Part shown: positions 47,397 through 58,800 of the stretch, in pieces
Layout: each line of letters begins with the position of its first letter
How positions within the stretch are numbered: position 1 is the first letter of the stretch
Assembly (NCBI GenBank): GCA_036417435.1
Contig: CM070901.1
Coordinates: 8,158,001 to 8,222,000, forward strand
Length of the DNA stretch: 64,000 nt
From: Inia geoffrensis
Taxonomy: Eukaryota; Chordata; Mammalia; Artiodactyla; Iniidae
Direction of reading: 5' to 3'
Made by a program: the position numbers and the translations under genes
Notes under the pieces: generated by a model
The model's database searches: none
What the model was told of the DNA's origin: nothing
What the model saw: only the letters and a program-made list of their open reading frames with translations

Positions 47397-48899
47397 ATGG
47401 ATGGACCACGGCCTTTTCACCTGCATTTATCCACTAGGCTCCCAGCTCACCCTGGCTCACACCAGCTCCAGTGGAAGGATGGCAGAGGCTTTGGGAGTTT
47501 CATGTGAGGATGACTCTGCCTCTGATCTTTGAGTTCACTCTGATGGACCAGAATGTGACAGGCTTTGACCGAATTCAGAGCACCTCTGCCTAGCAACCCA
47601 ATACCTGGGTGTGGGGCACACACACAGCATAGCCCCCAGAGTCACCTGGACTGCGCCACCTTGAGGGGATCACAGTGGATTCATAGGGGATTGGAGACTG
47701 AAACTCATGCATGTCTCCTCACCGCCTTTGACTGGCCTTCCCGTGGTGCCAGACATCCAGGGATGGTGGGGACCTGTGGATGAGAAGGAGCCACGGCCAT
47801 TTTGCTCACTGTCTCACCAGTAATGCTGTCCTCTCAGCCTCTGGATAAGCCAGTAGCAGCCACACCAGGGTTTTTTGCCTCCTCACTAAACTCCAGGGGT
47901 CAACCATAGCATTCTCCACCATAACTTCCAGTTTGGTAAAGGACGTCGGGCAGCCCCATGAGCCAAGACCCAAGACTGGGAAAAGGCCCAGGTAATGAGG
48001 ACCACCTGACAAAACGGAACAAGGATGCCCAATTCAAGTTCAGGGAAAGGCACTGGGGATGCCTGAGTGTGAAAGGGTACCAAGGTAGGTACATGACCAT
48101 GACTTGAGCTCTTCTGGTCAGTGCTGGTTTCTCTGAATTGGGCTGAGAAGCCCTATGAGCCACTCGCAAGACCAGGAACATCCACCGACCTACCTCTCCT
48201 TCCCCTCTGCTTGTGAGGCGAACCATGGTTAATTCTTTATCAACCAAAGTTCCACGAGCTCTCCTCCCAGTATCAGCACAGAATACCAGCTGTCCCAGTG
48301 ATCTGGTGAGTAACTTGTAGGAATCCCTCATGCGTTTAGCTCTCACCCGGTGGGAAGTCAAAAAACTCCTCCTTTCACCCGAAAGGAGGAAAGAGAAGAG
48401 CCCCACCTCAGACAGCTGTGCCACTCCATACAAGTTCACATTGGTCAGGAGCTAACAGGAGGTCCTGTCTAACCTCCTGTGGGACATTCTGACTGAGAAG
48501 GGACTAACTATCTCAAGCACAAGCCATTACAAATTCAAGGGAAACCCCCAGTTATATCAAAGTCCATGCCATTTGGATTTCTCCTATTTTGGTCTTTTTT
48601 GAGGAATCCATTAATAGTTTGGGGCTGGTTGCAAATTTCCTGAACTGGAGATCTTACTTGGGTTAAATCTTGTGGCATTTGTGTGCCAACAAGTCACTCC
48701 AACCACCTCCCTCAGCACCTGGGAACAAATTCAAAACAGAACATCTAAGGTATGGAGAAGCAAATGTCCACCATACTGAAGGGTGCACCATGCAGAAATG
48801 GAAGTTTTGTAGCTATCACCCCCGACACCAAAATATTTAATCTTCCAATGTAATACAGCCTAGTCCCAATACCTGCTGAGAGATGGGGACATCTGGCCC
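47397..48899 (+). other. ERV leader region
   Basis: Sequence between the primer binding site and the first recognisable gag-like reading. It has no long sense frame. The minus-strand open frame at 47900-48439 (179 codons) is judged a chance antisense frame because it has no domain. Confidence 0.5.
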
Positions 48900-50260
48900 A
48901 GAAATGGGTCTGTAAATTACAACACCATTTTACAATTGGACCTGCTATGCCAGAGACAAAAGAAACGGGATGAAATTCCCCATGTCCAGTTTTGTACGGC
49001 CTTATATCAGAACAAAGGCCTTCGAAAGGGATGCAGGCTCTCCTCCACTGAGGTAATACCAGTCCTTGACCCTCCTCCTGAGGACCTTCTAGATCTCTCT
49101 AACCCTCCTCTTGCTGCTCTCTCCCTTCCCCCTTCCCTCATATGTCCCAATTTGGGCCCACACCACACCAGCCCCATCCCCCAGAAGCCAGTCCTGAAGT
49201 GCACAAAGTAGGACTAATTACCAACCAGGGTCCACCAACCCACCAAGAAAAGTATTCCCTTTGAGGAAAGTCCCTGATGGAGAAGGAGGGCCCATCCAGG
49301 TACACTTCCCATTTACCACTTCTGATCTGAAAGTCATAGTAAGAGGTTGAGAGAAGATTCAGAGAGCTTCCTGAATCTGATTAGGGGAATCTTTCAGACC
49401 AATGACCCCACCTGGGCTGACATGCAGAGCCTCCTCAGTGTACTCCAAATGGGGAAGAAAAGGCCATGGCCTTTTCAAATGCCCAGTAGGAAGCAGACAA
49501 AGAGAACAGAAGCAATGTAGGTCCTACTAGTTTCAGACCTGGGAACCAAGCAGTCCCAGATGACGAACCCAACTGGGACCTCCAAGACACTGGAGAAGTG
49601 GGTGGAAGACAGAGGCTGAGCCATTATAAAAATATGATCCTACACAGAATCCAGGCAGCTGGAAAGAAACCTGTCGACTGGAATAAGAGAAGGGAAATCA
49701 ATCAGGAGCCAACAGAAAACCCCTTGGCATTCCTAGAGCACCTCAGGGAATACCTCCGAATCTACAGTACCACTGACCCCTGAGTCTTTGGGAGGGAATG
49801 CAATCCTGAAGTCGTACTTCATTTCCCAAAGTGCTCCTGAAATTAGGTGTAAATGTCAGAAACTGGAAATAGAATCAGATACCTGCACTTCTTGCCTCTT
49901 AGAGGTTGCCTATTGGGTGTTTCATAACTGAGAAAGAGAAGAGAATTCAGAGGATAAAAAGGCCTAGAGACAAGCCCACCTACTGGCTGTTGCCCTCCAA
50001 TGGCAACGGGTCAGCATGAGAATCGGGACTAACCACCCACAGATACTCTCGAATTCAGTGAGTGACCCCCAGCTCTCAATGAGGGATAGCAAACCAAAGA
50101 AACAGGACCCAATCAGTGTGCCATATAAAAACAAGAGGGACACAGGAAGGGATAATGCCCACACCACCCCTGAAGGGGGAAGGAAATGGCAGATGTCCAC
50201 CACTACCCTCAAAGGCAGATGGTCCAAAGAGATGAAAAATGATGGGGCCAGGGGCTCCTA
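48900..50260 (+). pseudogene. ERV gag relic
   Basis: The open piece 48936-49211 looks like the matrix-to-proline-rich part of a gammaretroviral gag (a proline-rich DPPPEDLLDLSNPPL run). The piece 49598-49783 looks like the end of the capsid (an 'ENPLAFLEHLREYL' segment near a run of basic residues). Stops and frameshifts separate the pieces. In an intact provirus gag would build the particle. This one cannot. Confidence 0.7.
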
Positions 50261-50261
50261 A

Positions 50262-50770
50262 GCTTGCATTCCAGTTGAAACCCAAGGAGCCCTGGCAGAC
50301 ATTAGACATAGAGGGAAAGCCTGTCGAATTCTTAGTTGATACTGGTGCCACTACTCAGTTCTGACACCAGATGAGGCAAACCTGGTCACAAGAGTTGCAA
50401 AATTATGGCGAAAGCTCAAGAACAGGTATTCACAGAACCATTAGAATGTAAACTGGATGACCACATGCTCACCCATTCCTTCCTACATGTCCCCGAATGC
50501 CGTATACCCCTGCTAGGAAGAGATATCTTACATGAATTTGGGGCTACTACCCACCCAATGGGAGAAGAACTGGAAATTGGCGTCCCCTTAGACAAAGGGC
50601 ACATGATTATGCTTATGGCTGAGGACAAACCTCGATGGACAGAACAAGTTGACCTCCCTGGACTGAATCCCACAGTCTGGGCCCAGGGACAGGTGGCCCA
50701 AGAGAAAACAGTACCCTCTCCTTCGGGAGGCTTTGTTGGGCAACGCTCCTGTTATACAGGGCCCAACTGA
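50262..50770 (+). pseudogene. ERV protease relic
   Basis: Contains the aspartic-protease active-site motif VDTGAT (at about 50335-50352), soon followed by a stop, then after a frameshift the conserved LLGRDIL segment within the open piece 50405-50770. It is therefore a retropepsin-type protease broken by at least one stop and one frame change. Confidence 0.8.
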
Positions 50771-51420
50771 CAAGGGCCTTATCAGACCATCCAATCAGCC
50801 TGCAGTACCCCCATTCTCCCTGTAAAGAAACCTAACTGGGAATACCTGATGGTATAGGACTGCAGGGTAGCCAATGAAGTCATCAAGGATATACATCCAG
50901 TAGTTCCTAATTCCTACACCCTGCTGGCCACTCCACTAGTGCCTTGGGCATAAAAATTGGACCTTGCATTCAGCCTGGAGACCCCAGTCATCACTGGGGA
51001 AAGTAGAGATCCATCCATTCAAACCTTGAAATGGGCCTTGGCCAAGCTATGTCAGGAAACTCAAAAAAATTGGATTAAGTTGCTTCCCATTGCCCTGCTC
51101 CACATGTAGTTAGCCCGAAAGGATAAGTTAAAGTTAAGTGCATTTGAACTGATGTAGGGTAGACCCATCCCCAAGCTCAGAAGAAGAGACACCTTATCCC
51201 CCTTGAAATACAACAACTCAGGTATGTCCTTCATGTAAGAGAAGACATGAAAGCTCTCATGGAATATGGTGACCAGGTGCAGCCCGCATCCACTAACCTG
51301 CTCCTCTACCCCTTCTGGCCAGAAGCCTGGGTGCACCCCAAAACCTGGAAAACTGGCAGCCCCCAAGATCAGCTCAGTCCTAAGTGGAACGGACCTCACT
51401 CAGTGACCTTACCACTTATT
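50771..51420 (+). pseudogene. ERV pol relic, with large internal deletion
   Basis: The left part (50771-50985) reads as the start of reverse transcriptase ('PILPVKKP' then 'HPVVPNSYTLLATPLV'). From about 51020 it reads as the C-terminal part of integrase, ending in a GPHSVTL and VAGVTPWEQHT-like stretch near 51460. The RT catalytic region, RNase H and the integrase core are missing, so pol is truncated by an internal deletion and also has stops. Confidence 0.75.
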
Positions 51421-51479
51421 CTGCCCTGGAGTCGCAGGGGTCACTCCTTGGGAACAACACACTAAAGAGGCCCCAGAGC

Positions 51480-51939
51480 CCCAACCTCTGGAAAGACAAC
51501 CTGGGGCAATGGACCCCCCTGACTACACGTGCAAACCACTCTCTGACCTGAAGCTTCTCTTCTGAAAAACACAAGTGTGAGCAGGGAGATTCAGGCCACA
51601 GCAGTGAGCCTTGACATCAGCACACATTTGCCTACAGACCAAAGACTGAGATACCTGCATTCTTGGGAAAGAGTTGAGATGTGACCACTGTTCTCTTGTT
51701 AATATTTAGGCCACATATCTTAAATGTCTGGTGTCCTTTGTCTCCAAAAGGATAGACAAATGGTAGCCACTCAAGGAGACAAACAGTCAGGGCCGAGGCA
51801 AACACATCTAAACACAGCTAAAGGCCACTGGGAGAAGTTCCACTCCTCCACCAGGGTTATAATGACGCCCACACTCAGCAGGAACCAGTCATAGAAGATG
51901 GACCTGCGCCTTCAGTGCCCCTCAAGAATTAGGAGCAGG
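51480..51939 (+). other. ERV 3' interior, env not recognised
   Basis: No envelope signature (signal peptide, cleavage site, immunosuppressive region or transmembrane segment) is visible. The region is either a decayed remnant or a rearranged piece. Confidence 0.5.
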
Positions 51940-51960
51940 ACAAAAGGTAGAGGTGGAATT
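51940..51960 (+). other. polypurine tract of the ERV
   Basis: The purine-rich AAAAGGTAGAGGTGGAAT directly precedes the TG of the 3' LTR, where plus-strand DNA synthesis would start. Confidence 0.7.
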
Positions 51961-52529
51961 TGTCACCAGCAAAGTCCATTAACAATTCCCAGGAAATAAA
52001 AATAGAATCTGGGTAATAAAGGCTAACCGTGTGTTTTTGTTTTTTTTTTTTCTTTTCCTTTGTGCTTAGTCTAGTTTCTCTGGCTCACAGGGTTCGCATG
52101 CAGAGGCCTCAGACCTGTCCCTTCAGACTGGAGCTCCTGGCACTAAATGGCTGCACCGGCACCTCAGCTCAGGGCCGTGGGCAGATGCCGCACACGACAT
52201 TCCATCCAAGATGGTGTTGGCAGCGGGCTGTATGCAGACGCTGCACCGGCACTGTGGTCTGGAGCCTGAGCAGCACAGCTGCGCCCCTTCCCCCTACACC
52301 CCAGGAAGAACCCTGAGCCCTCCCTGTGATAAGACCCTACATAGCAGCCCCGACCCCTGCCTGTCAAGAGAGCCTGTGCTCTAAAGCCTGAGCTAGCACC
52401 TCTCCACTCTCTGATCAAAGAGTCAAACTCTCCTTTGCTTCTGAACCCAACTTGTTCTTGTTCTATTGGCTCCAGCGACACTAGGCGGAAGGACACTTGC
52501 TGGGGTCCAACTCAGGAGGGTCAATAACA
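51961..52529 (+). repeat. 3' LTR of the ERV
   Basis: Starts TGTCACCAGCAAAG and ends TCAATAACA, with a run of 12 or more T at about 52042-52053. It contains a 53-bp segment (about 52181-52233) absent from the 5' LTR. The AATAAA of the 5' LTR is here altered to a non-functional form. Many single changes separate the two LTRs. Confidence 0.88.
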
Positions 52530-52728
52530 GTTTCACAGCCTCCTGGCAGAATCCCAAAGCTCGCACAAAAGGGCTTTTCTCCATGGATGGTTGCCAAATT
52601 ATTTTTGTTGAAAAGAGGTGTGACCCGGGGGACGTCTTATTCAGCCATCTTGCTGAATCACTCTCATTTAAATGAGCATAAATTGCTTAAAATTCCTTTC
52701 TAAAAGACCAAGGTTCTCAAGTAAGGTT
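52530..52728. other. short flank between ERV and L1
   Basis: Contains 'gtgacccgggggacgtcttattcagccatcttgctgaatcactctcat', which may be a piece of an older element. Family not identified. Confidence 0.4.
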
Positions 52729-52744
52729 AAAAATATATGCTATC
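52729..52744. repeat. left target-site duplication of the young L1
   Basis: AAAAATATATGCTATC, identical to 60052-60067. Confidence 0.95.
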
Positions 52745-52755
52745 GGAGATTAAGA

Positions 52756-52765
52756 AAGATGGCGG
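52756..52765 (+). promoter_or_regulatory. YY1-like site at +12 of L1
   Basis: AAGATGGCGG matches the YY1 core (AANATGGCG), twelve bases into the element. The older minus-strand L1 has GGATGGCAG at the same place, a weaker match. Confidence 0.75.
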
Positions 52766-54206
52766 AAGAGTAAGACGCGGAGATCACCTTCCTCCCCACA
52801 GATACACCAGAAATACATCTACACGTGGAACAACTCTTACAGAACACCTACTGAAGGCTGGCAAAAGACCTCAGACCTCCTAAAAGGCAAGAAACTCCCC
52901 ACGTACCTGGGTAGGGCAAAAGAAAAAAAGAAAAAACAGAGACAAAAGAATAGGGACGGGACCTGCACCAGTGGGAGGGAGCTGTGAAGGAGCAAAAGTC
53001 TCCACACACTAGGAAGCCCCTTCACGGGCAGAGACTGCGGGAGGCGGAGGAGGGAGCTTCGGAGCCGCAGAGGAGAGCACAGCAACAGGGGTGCGGAGGG
53101 GAAAGCGGAGAGACTCCCGCATAGAGGATCGGTGCCGACCGGCACTCACCAGCCCGAGAGGCTTGTCGGCTCACCCGCCGGGGCGGGCGGGGCTGCGAGC
53201 TAAAGCTCGGGTTTCGGTTTCAGACGGAGCGCAGGGAAAGGACTGGGGTTGGCGGCTTGAACATAGCCTGAAGGGGGTAGTGCACCACGGCTAGCCGGGA
53301 GGGAGTCCGGGGGAAAGTCTGCACCTGCCAAAGAGGCAAGAGACTTTTAACACACGGCGGGCCTCAGGCTGCTGCAGCGTCACACCGGCCTCTGCCCCCG
53401 CAGGCCCGCCCCGCACGCCGTGCCCCTCTCTCCCCTCGGCCTGTGTGCGCCAAAGCCCCCGAATCAGAGGCTCCTTTAACCCTGTCCTGTCTGAGTGAAA
53501 AACAGACGCCCTCCAGCGACCTACACGCAGAGGCGGGGCCAAATCCAAAGCTGAGCCCCTGGGAGCTGTGAGAACAAAGAAGTGAAAGGGAAATCTCTCC
53601 CAGCAGCCTCAGAAGCCGCGGATTAAAGCTCCACAATCAGCTTGATGTACCCTGCTTCTGTGGAATACATGAATAGACAGTGACTCATCCCAAATTGGGG
53701 TGGTGGACTTCATATGCAAGATTTATGATTTTTTCCCCTTTTTCCTCTTTTTGTGAAAGTGTATGTGTACGCTTCTCTTTGAGATCTTGTCTGTATAGCT
53801 TTGTTTCCACCATTTGTCCTAGGGTTCTATCCGTCCATTGTTTTTTTTTTCCTTTTTTTTCTTAATAATTAATTTTAATAATTCTATTATACTTTACCTT
53901 CCCTCTTTCTTTCCTTCCTTCCCCCCTTTATATAACGAATCATCCCAAGTAGAGGAGGTGGTCTTTGAAAGCAAGATCTATGATTTTTTCCCCTTTACCT
54001 CTTTTCGTGAGGGTGTATGTGTAAGCTTCAGTGTAGGATTTTGTCTGTATAGCGTGGCTTTCAACATTTGTCCTAAGGTTATATCCATCCTTTTTCTTTT
54101 TTTTTTTTTTTTTTTTTTCTTTTTTCCCCTAAATAATTATGTTTTAATTCAATAACTTTATTATACTTTACTTCATTCTATTTTACAGTATCTACTTTCT
54201 GTCCTT

Positions 54207-54352
54207 TTTCCTTCCTTCCTTCCTCCCTCCTCCTTTCCTTCCTTCTGGCCTTCTTTCCTTCTTCTTTCTTTCTTCCTTCCTTCCCTCCCTCCTTCCTCCC
54301 TTCCTTCCTTCCTTCCCTCCTTTCTTTCTTTCTTTCTATCTTCCTATTTCTA
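54207..54352 (+). repeat. (CTTC)/(CTTT)n pyrimidine microsatellite in the L1 5'UTR
   Basis: A long run of CTTC, CCTT, CTCC and CTTT units within the 5'UTR, upstream of ORF1. Purine on the opposite strand. Probably unstable in length between copies. Confidence 0.9.
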
Positions 54353-54895
54353 CTAATTCTCTCTACTTTCTCTCCCTTTTAATCTGAGCTGTGTGGATGA
54401 AAGGTTCTTGCTGCTCCTGCCAGGAATCAGGACTCTGCCTCTGAGGGGGGAGAGCCAACATCAGGACACTGGTCCACAAGAGATTTCCCAGCACCACATA
54501 ATATCAAACGGCGAAAATCTCCCAGGGATCTCCACCTTAACACCAGCACCCAGCTTCACTCAACGGCCAGCAAGCTACAGTGCTGGACAGCCTATGCCAA
54601 ACAACTAGCAAAACAGAAACACTACCCCACCCATTAACAGAGAGGCTGCCTAAAATCATAATAAGTCCAGAGACACGCCAAAACACACCACCAGACGTGG
54701 ACCTGCCCACCAGAGAGACAAGATCCAGCCTCATCCACCAGAACACAAGCACTAGTCCCCTCCACCAGGAAGCATACACAACCCACTAGACCAACCTTAG
54801 CCACTGGAGACAGACATCAAAAACAACGGGAACTACGAACCTGCAGCCTGCTAAAAAAAAAAAAGGGAGACCCCAAACACAGTAAGATAAGCAAA

Positions 54896-55801
54896 ATGAG
54901 AAGACAGAAAAACACACAGCAGATGAAGGAGCAAGATAAAAATGCACCAGACCTAACAAATGAAGAAGTAATAGGCAGTCTACCTGAAAAAGAATTCAGA
55001 ATAATGATAGTAAAGATGATCCAGAATCTCGGAAATAGAATGGAGGCAGGGATGGAGAAGATGCAAGAAATGTTTAACAAAGATCTAGAAGAACTAAAGA
55101 ACAAACAAACAGAGATGAACAACACAATAACTGAAATGAAAAATACACTAGATGGGATCAATAGCAGAATAACTGAGGCAGAAGAACGGATAAGTGACCT
55201 GGAAGATAAAATAGTGGAAATAACTAATGCAGAGCAGAATAAAGAAAAAAGAATGAAAAGAACTGAGGACAGTCTCAGAGACCTCTGGGACAACATTAAA
55301 CGCACCAACATTCGAATTATAGGGGTTCCAGAGGATGAAGAGAAAAAGAAAGGGACTGAGAAAATATTTGAAGAGATTATAGTTGAAAACTTCCCTAATA
55401 TGGGAAAGGAAATAGTTAACCAAGTCCAGGAAGCAGAGAGAGTCCCATACAGGATAAACCCAAGGAGAAATACACCAAGACACATATTAATCAAACTCTC
55501 AAAAATTAAATACAAAGAAAGCATATTAAAAGCAGCAAGGGAAAAAAAACAAATAACACACAAGGGAATCCCCATAAGGCTAACAGCTGATCTCTCAGCA
55601 GAAACTCTGCAAGCCAGAAGGGAGTGGCAGGACATACTGAAAGTGATGAAGGAGAAAAGCCTGCAGCCACGACTACTCTACCCAGCAAAGATCTCATTCA
55701 GATTTGATGGAGAAATTAAAACCTTTACAGACAAGCAAAAGCTGAGAGAGTTCAGCACCACCAAACCAGCTTTACAACAACTGCTGAAGGAACTTCTCTA
55801 G
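54896..55801 (+). CDS. L1 ORF1 protein, RNA-binding chaperone (intact)
   Basis: ORF1 protein trimerises, binds L1 RNA with strong preference for its own transcript and forms the cytoplasmic particle needed for retrotransposition. The 301-residue frame starts at the first ATG after the 5'UTR. Domains in order: a short basic N-terminal region, a heptad-rich coiled coil (about residues 60-135, dense in E, K, N and regular L/I/M), an RRM-like domain starting near RTNIRIIGVPEDEEKKKGTEK, and a C-terminal domain holding TPRHILIKLSK and LTADLSAETLQARREW. It is somewhat shorter than the human protein (338 residues), mainly in the N-terminal part. The stop TAG is followed 58 bp later by ORF2 in another frame. 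No internal stop or frameshift is seen. The open frame on the opposite strand (54817-55635) is a shadow. Confidence 0.95.
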   Translation: MRRQKNTQQMKEQDKNAPDLTNEEVIGSLPEKEFRIMIVKMIQNLGNRMEAGMEKMQEMFNKDLEELKNKQTEMNNTITEMKNTLDGINSRITEAEERISDLEDKIVEITNAEQNKEKRMKRTEDSLRDLWDNIKRTNIRIIGVPEDEEKKKGTEKIFEEIIVENFPNMGKEIVNQVQEAERVPYRINPRRNTPRHILIKLSKIKYKESILKAAREKKQITHKGIPIRLTADLSAETLQARREWQDILKVMKEKSLQPRLLYPAKISFRFDGEIKTFTDKQKLREFSTTKPALQQLLKELL

Positions 55802-55859
55802 ACAAGAAACACAAGAGGAGGAAAGGACCTATAACAACGAACCCAAAACAATTTAGAAA

Positions 55860-58800
55860 ATGGGAATAGGAACATGCATATCGATAATTACCTTAAATGT
55901 AAATGGACTAAATGCTCCCACCAAAAGACACAGATTGGCTGAATGGATACAAAAACAAGACCCATATATACGCTGTCTACAAGAGACCCACTTCAGACCT
56001 AGAGACACATACAGACTGAAAGTAAGGGGATGGAAAAAGATATTCCATGCAAATGGAAGTCAAAAGAAAGCTGGAGTAGCAATTCTCATATCAGACAAAA
56101 TAGACTTTAAAATAAAGACCATTACAAGAGACAAAGAAGGACACTACATAATGATTAAGGGATCGATCCAAGAAGAAGACATAACAATTGTAAATATTTA
56201 TGCACCTAACACAGGAGGACCTCAATACATAAGGCAAAAACTAACAGCCATAAAAGGGGAAATCGACAGTAATACACTCATAGTAGGGGACTTCAACACC
56301 CCACTTTCACCAATGGACAGATCATCCAAAATGAAAATAAATAAGGAAACACAAGCTTTAAATGATACACTAAACAAGATGGACTTAATTGATATCTATA
56401 GGACACTCCATCCAAAAACAACAGAATACACATTTTTCTCAAGTTCTCATGGAACATTCTCCAGGATAGATCATATCTTGGGTCACAAATCAAGCCTTGG
56501 TAAATTTAAGAAAATTGAAATTGTATCAAGTATCTTTTCCGACCACAACGCCATGAGACTAGATATCAATTACAGGAAAAGATCTGTAAAAAATACAAAC
56601 ACATGGAGGCTAAACAATACATTACTCAATAATGAAGTGATCACTGAAGAAATCAAAGAGGAAATTAAAAAATACCTAGAAACAAATGACAATGGAGACA
56701 CAACGATCCAAAACCTATGGGATGCTGCAAAAGCAGTTCTAAGAGGGAAGTTTATAGCAATACAAGCCCACCTTAAGAAGCAGGAAACATCTCGAATAAA
56801 CAACCTAACCTTACACCTAAAGCAATTAGAGAAAGAAGAACAAAAAACCCCCAAATTTAGTAGAAGGAAAGAAATTATAAAAATCAGATCAGAAATAAAC
56901 GAAAAAGAAATGAAGGAAACAATAGCAAAGATCAATAAAACTAAAAGTTGGTTCTTTGAGAAGATAAACAAAATAGATAAACCTTTAGCCAGACTCATCA
57001 AGAAAAAAAGGGAGAAGACTCAAATCAATAGAATTAGAAATGAAAAAGGAGAAGTAACAACTGACACTGCAGAAATAAAAATGATCATGAGAGATTACTA
57101 CAAGCAACTCTATGCCAATAAAATGAACAATCTGGAAGAAATGGACAAATTCTTAGAAATGCACAAACTACCAAGACTGAATCAGGAAGAAATAGAAAAT
57201 ATGAACAGACCAATCACAAACACTGAAATTGAAACTGTGATTAAAAATCTTCCAACAAACAAAAGCCCAGGACCAGATGGCTTCACAGCCGAATTCTATC
57301 AAGCATTTAGAGAAGAGCTAACACCTATCCTTCTCAAACTCTTCCAAAACATAGCAGAGGGAGGAACACTCCCCAATTCCTTCTATGAGGCCACCATCAC
57401 CTTGATACCAAAACCAGACAAGGATGTCACAAAGAAAGAAAACTACAGGCCAATATCACTGATGAACATAGATGCAAAAATCCTCAACAAAATACTAGCA
57501 AACAGAATCCAACAGCACATCAAAAGGATCATACACCATGATCAAGTGGGGTTTATTCCAGGAATGCAAGGATTCTTCAATATACGCAAATCTATCAATG
57601 TGATAAACCATATTAACAAATTGAAGGAGAAAAACCATATGATCATCTCAATAGATGCAGAGAAAGCTTTTGACAAAATTCAACACCCATTTATGATAAA
57701 AACCCTACAGAAAGTAGGCATAGAGGGACCTTTCCTCAACATAATAAAGGCCATATATGACAAACCCACAGCCAACATCATCCTCGATGGTGAAAAACTG
57801 AAAGCATTTCCACTAAGATCAGGAACAAGACAAGGTTGCCCACTCTCACCACTCTTATTCAACATAGTTTTGGAAGTTTTAGCCACAGCAATCAGAGAAG
57901 AAAAGGAAATAAAAGGAATCCAAATCGGAAAAGAAGAAGTAAAGCTGTCACTGTTTGCAGATGACATGATACTATACATAGAGAATCCTAAAGATGCTAC
58001 CAGAAAATTACTAGAGATAATCAATGAATTTGGTAAAGTAGCAGGATACAAAATTAATGCACAAAAATCTCTGGAATTCCTATATACTACTGATGAAAAA
58101 TCTGAAAGTGAAATCAAGAAAACACTCCCATTTACCATTGCAACAAAAAGAATAAAATACCTAGGAATAAACCTACCTAGGGAGACAAAAGACCTGTATG
58201 CAGAAAATTATAAGACACTGATGAAAGAAATTAAAGACGATACAAATAGATGGAGGGATATACCATGTTCTTGGATTGGAAGAATCAACATTGTGAAAAT
58301 GACTCTACTACCCAAAGCAATCTATAGATTCAATGCAATCCCTATCAAACTGCCACTGGCATTTTTCACAGAACTAGAACAAAAAATTTCACAATTTGTA
58401 TGGAAACACAAAAGACCCCGAATAGCTAAAGCAATCTTGAGAGCGAAAAACGGAGCTGGAGGAATCAGGCTCCCTGACTTCAGACTATACTACAAAGCTA
58501 CAGTAATCAAGACAGTATGGTACTGGCACAAAAACAGAACGATAGATCAATGGAACAGAATAGAAAGCCCAGAGATAAACCCACGCACATATGGACACCT
58601 TATCTTTGATAATGGTGGCAGGAATATACAGTGGAGAAAGGACAGCCTCTTCAATAAGTGGTGCTGGGAAAACTGGACAGCTACATGTAAAAGTATGAGC
58701 TTAGATCACTCCCTAACACCATACACAAAAATAAGCTCAAAATGGATTAAAGACCTAAATGTAAGGCCAGAAACTATCAAACTTTTAGAGGAAAACATAG

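Larger units (their letters stand above)
46872..52529 (+). mobile_element. class I endogenous retrovirus, internally deleted
   Basis: A provirus with two related LTRs (46872-47374 and 51961-52529) around a 4.6-kb interior. The interior has a primer-binding-site-like start, gag and protease relics, the beginning of reverse transcriptase, then a jump to the end of integrase, and no recognisable env. The order and the protein features are those of gammaretrovirus-like class I ERVs. Flanks GGTTC (46867-46871) and GTTTC (52530-52534) could be a 5-bp target duplication with one change. Stops and frameshifts occur in every gene, so it is an old, defective copy. Confidence 0.85.
52745..54895 (+). promoter_or_regulatory. 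5'UTR and internal promoter of the young L1
   Basis: About 2.15 kb. The first 20 bases contain AAGATGGCGG (52756-52765), a YY1-type site at the position used by other mammalian L1s to set the transcription start. A GC-rich, CpG-dense block (about 52990-53560) follows, then a pyrimidine-rich part with T runs and a CTTC microsatellite (about 54207-54352), then the ORF1 leader. As in other L1s, an internal RNA polymerase II promoter is expected here, silenced in somatic cells by CpG methylation. Confidence 0.85.

Noticed and set aside
47900..48439. 179-codon minus-strand open frame inside the ERV
   Set aside because: Antisense to the ERV leader, no domain recognised, and ERV antisense genes of this kind are not expected in class I elements.
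54817..55635. 272-codon open frame on the minus strand opposite L1 ORF1
   Set aside because: It is the antisense of a lysine- and glutamate-rich coiled-coil gene, which leaves the opposite strand free of stops. It has no domain of its own and no start context.
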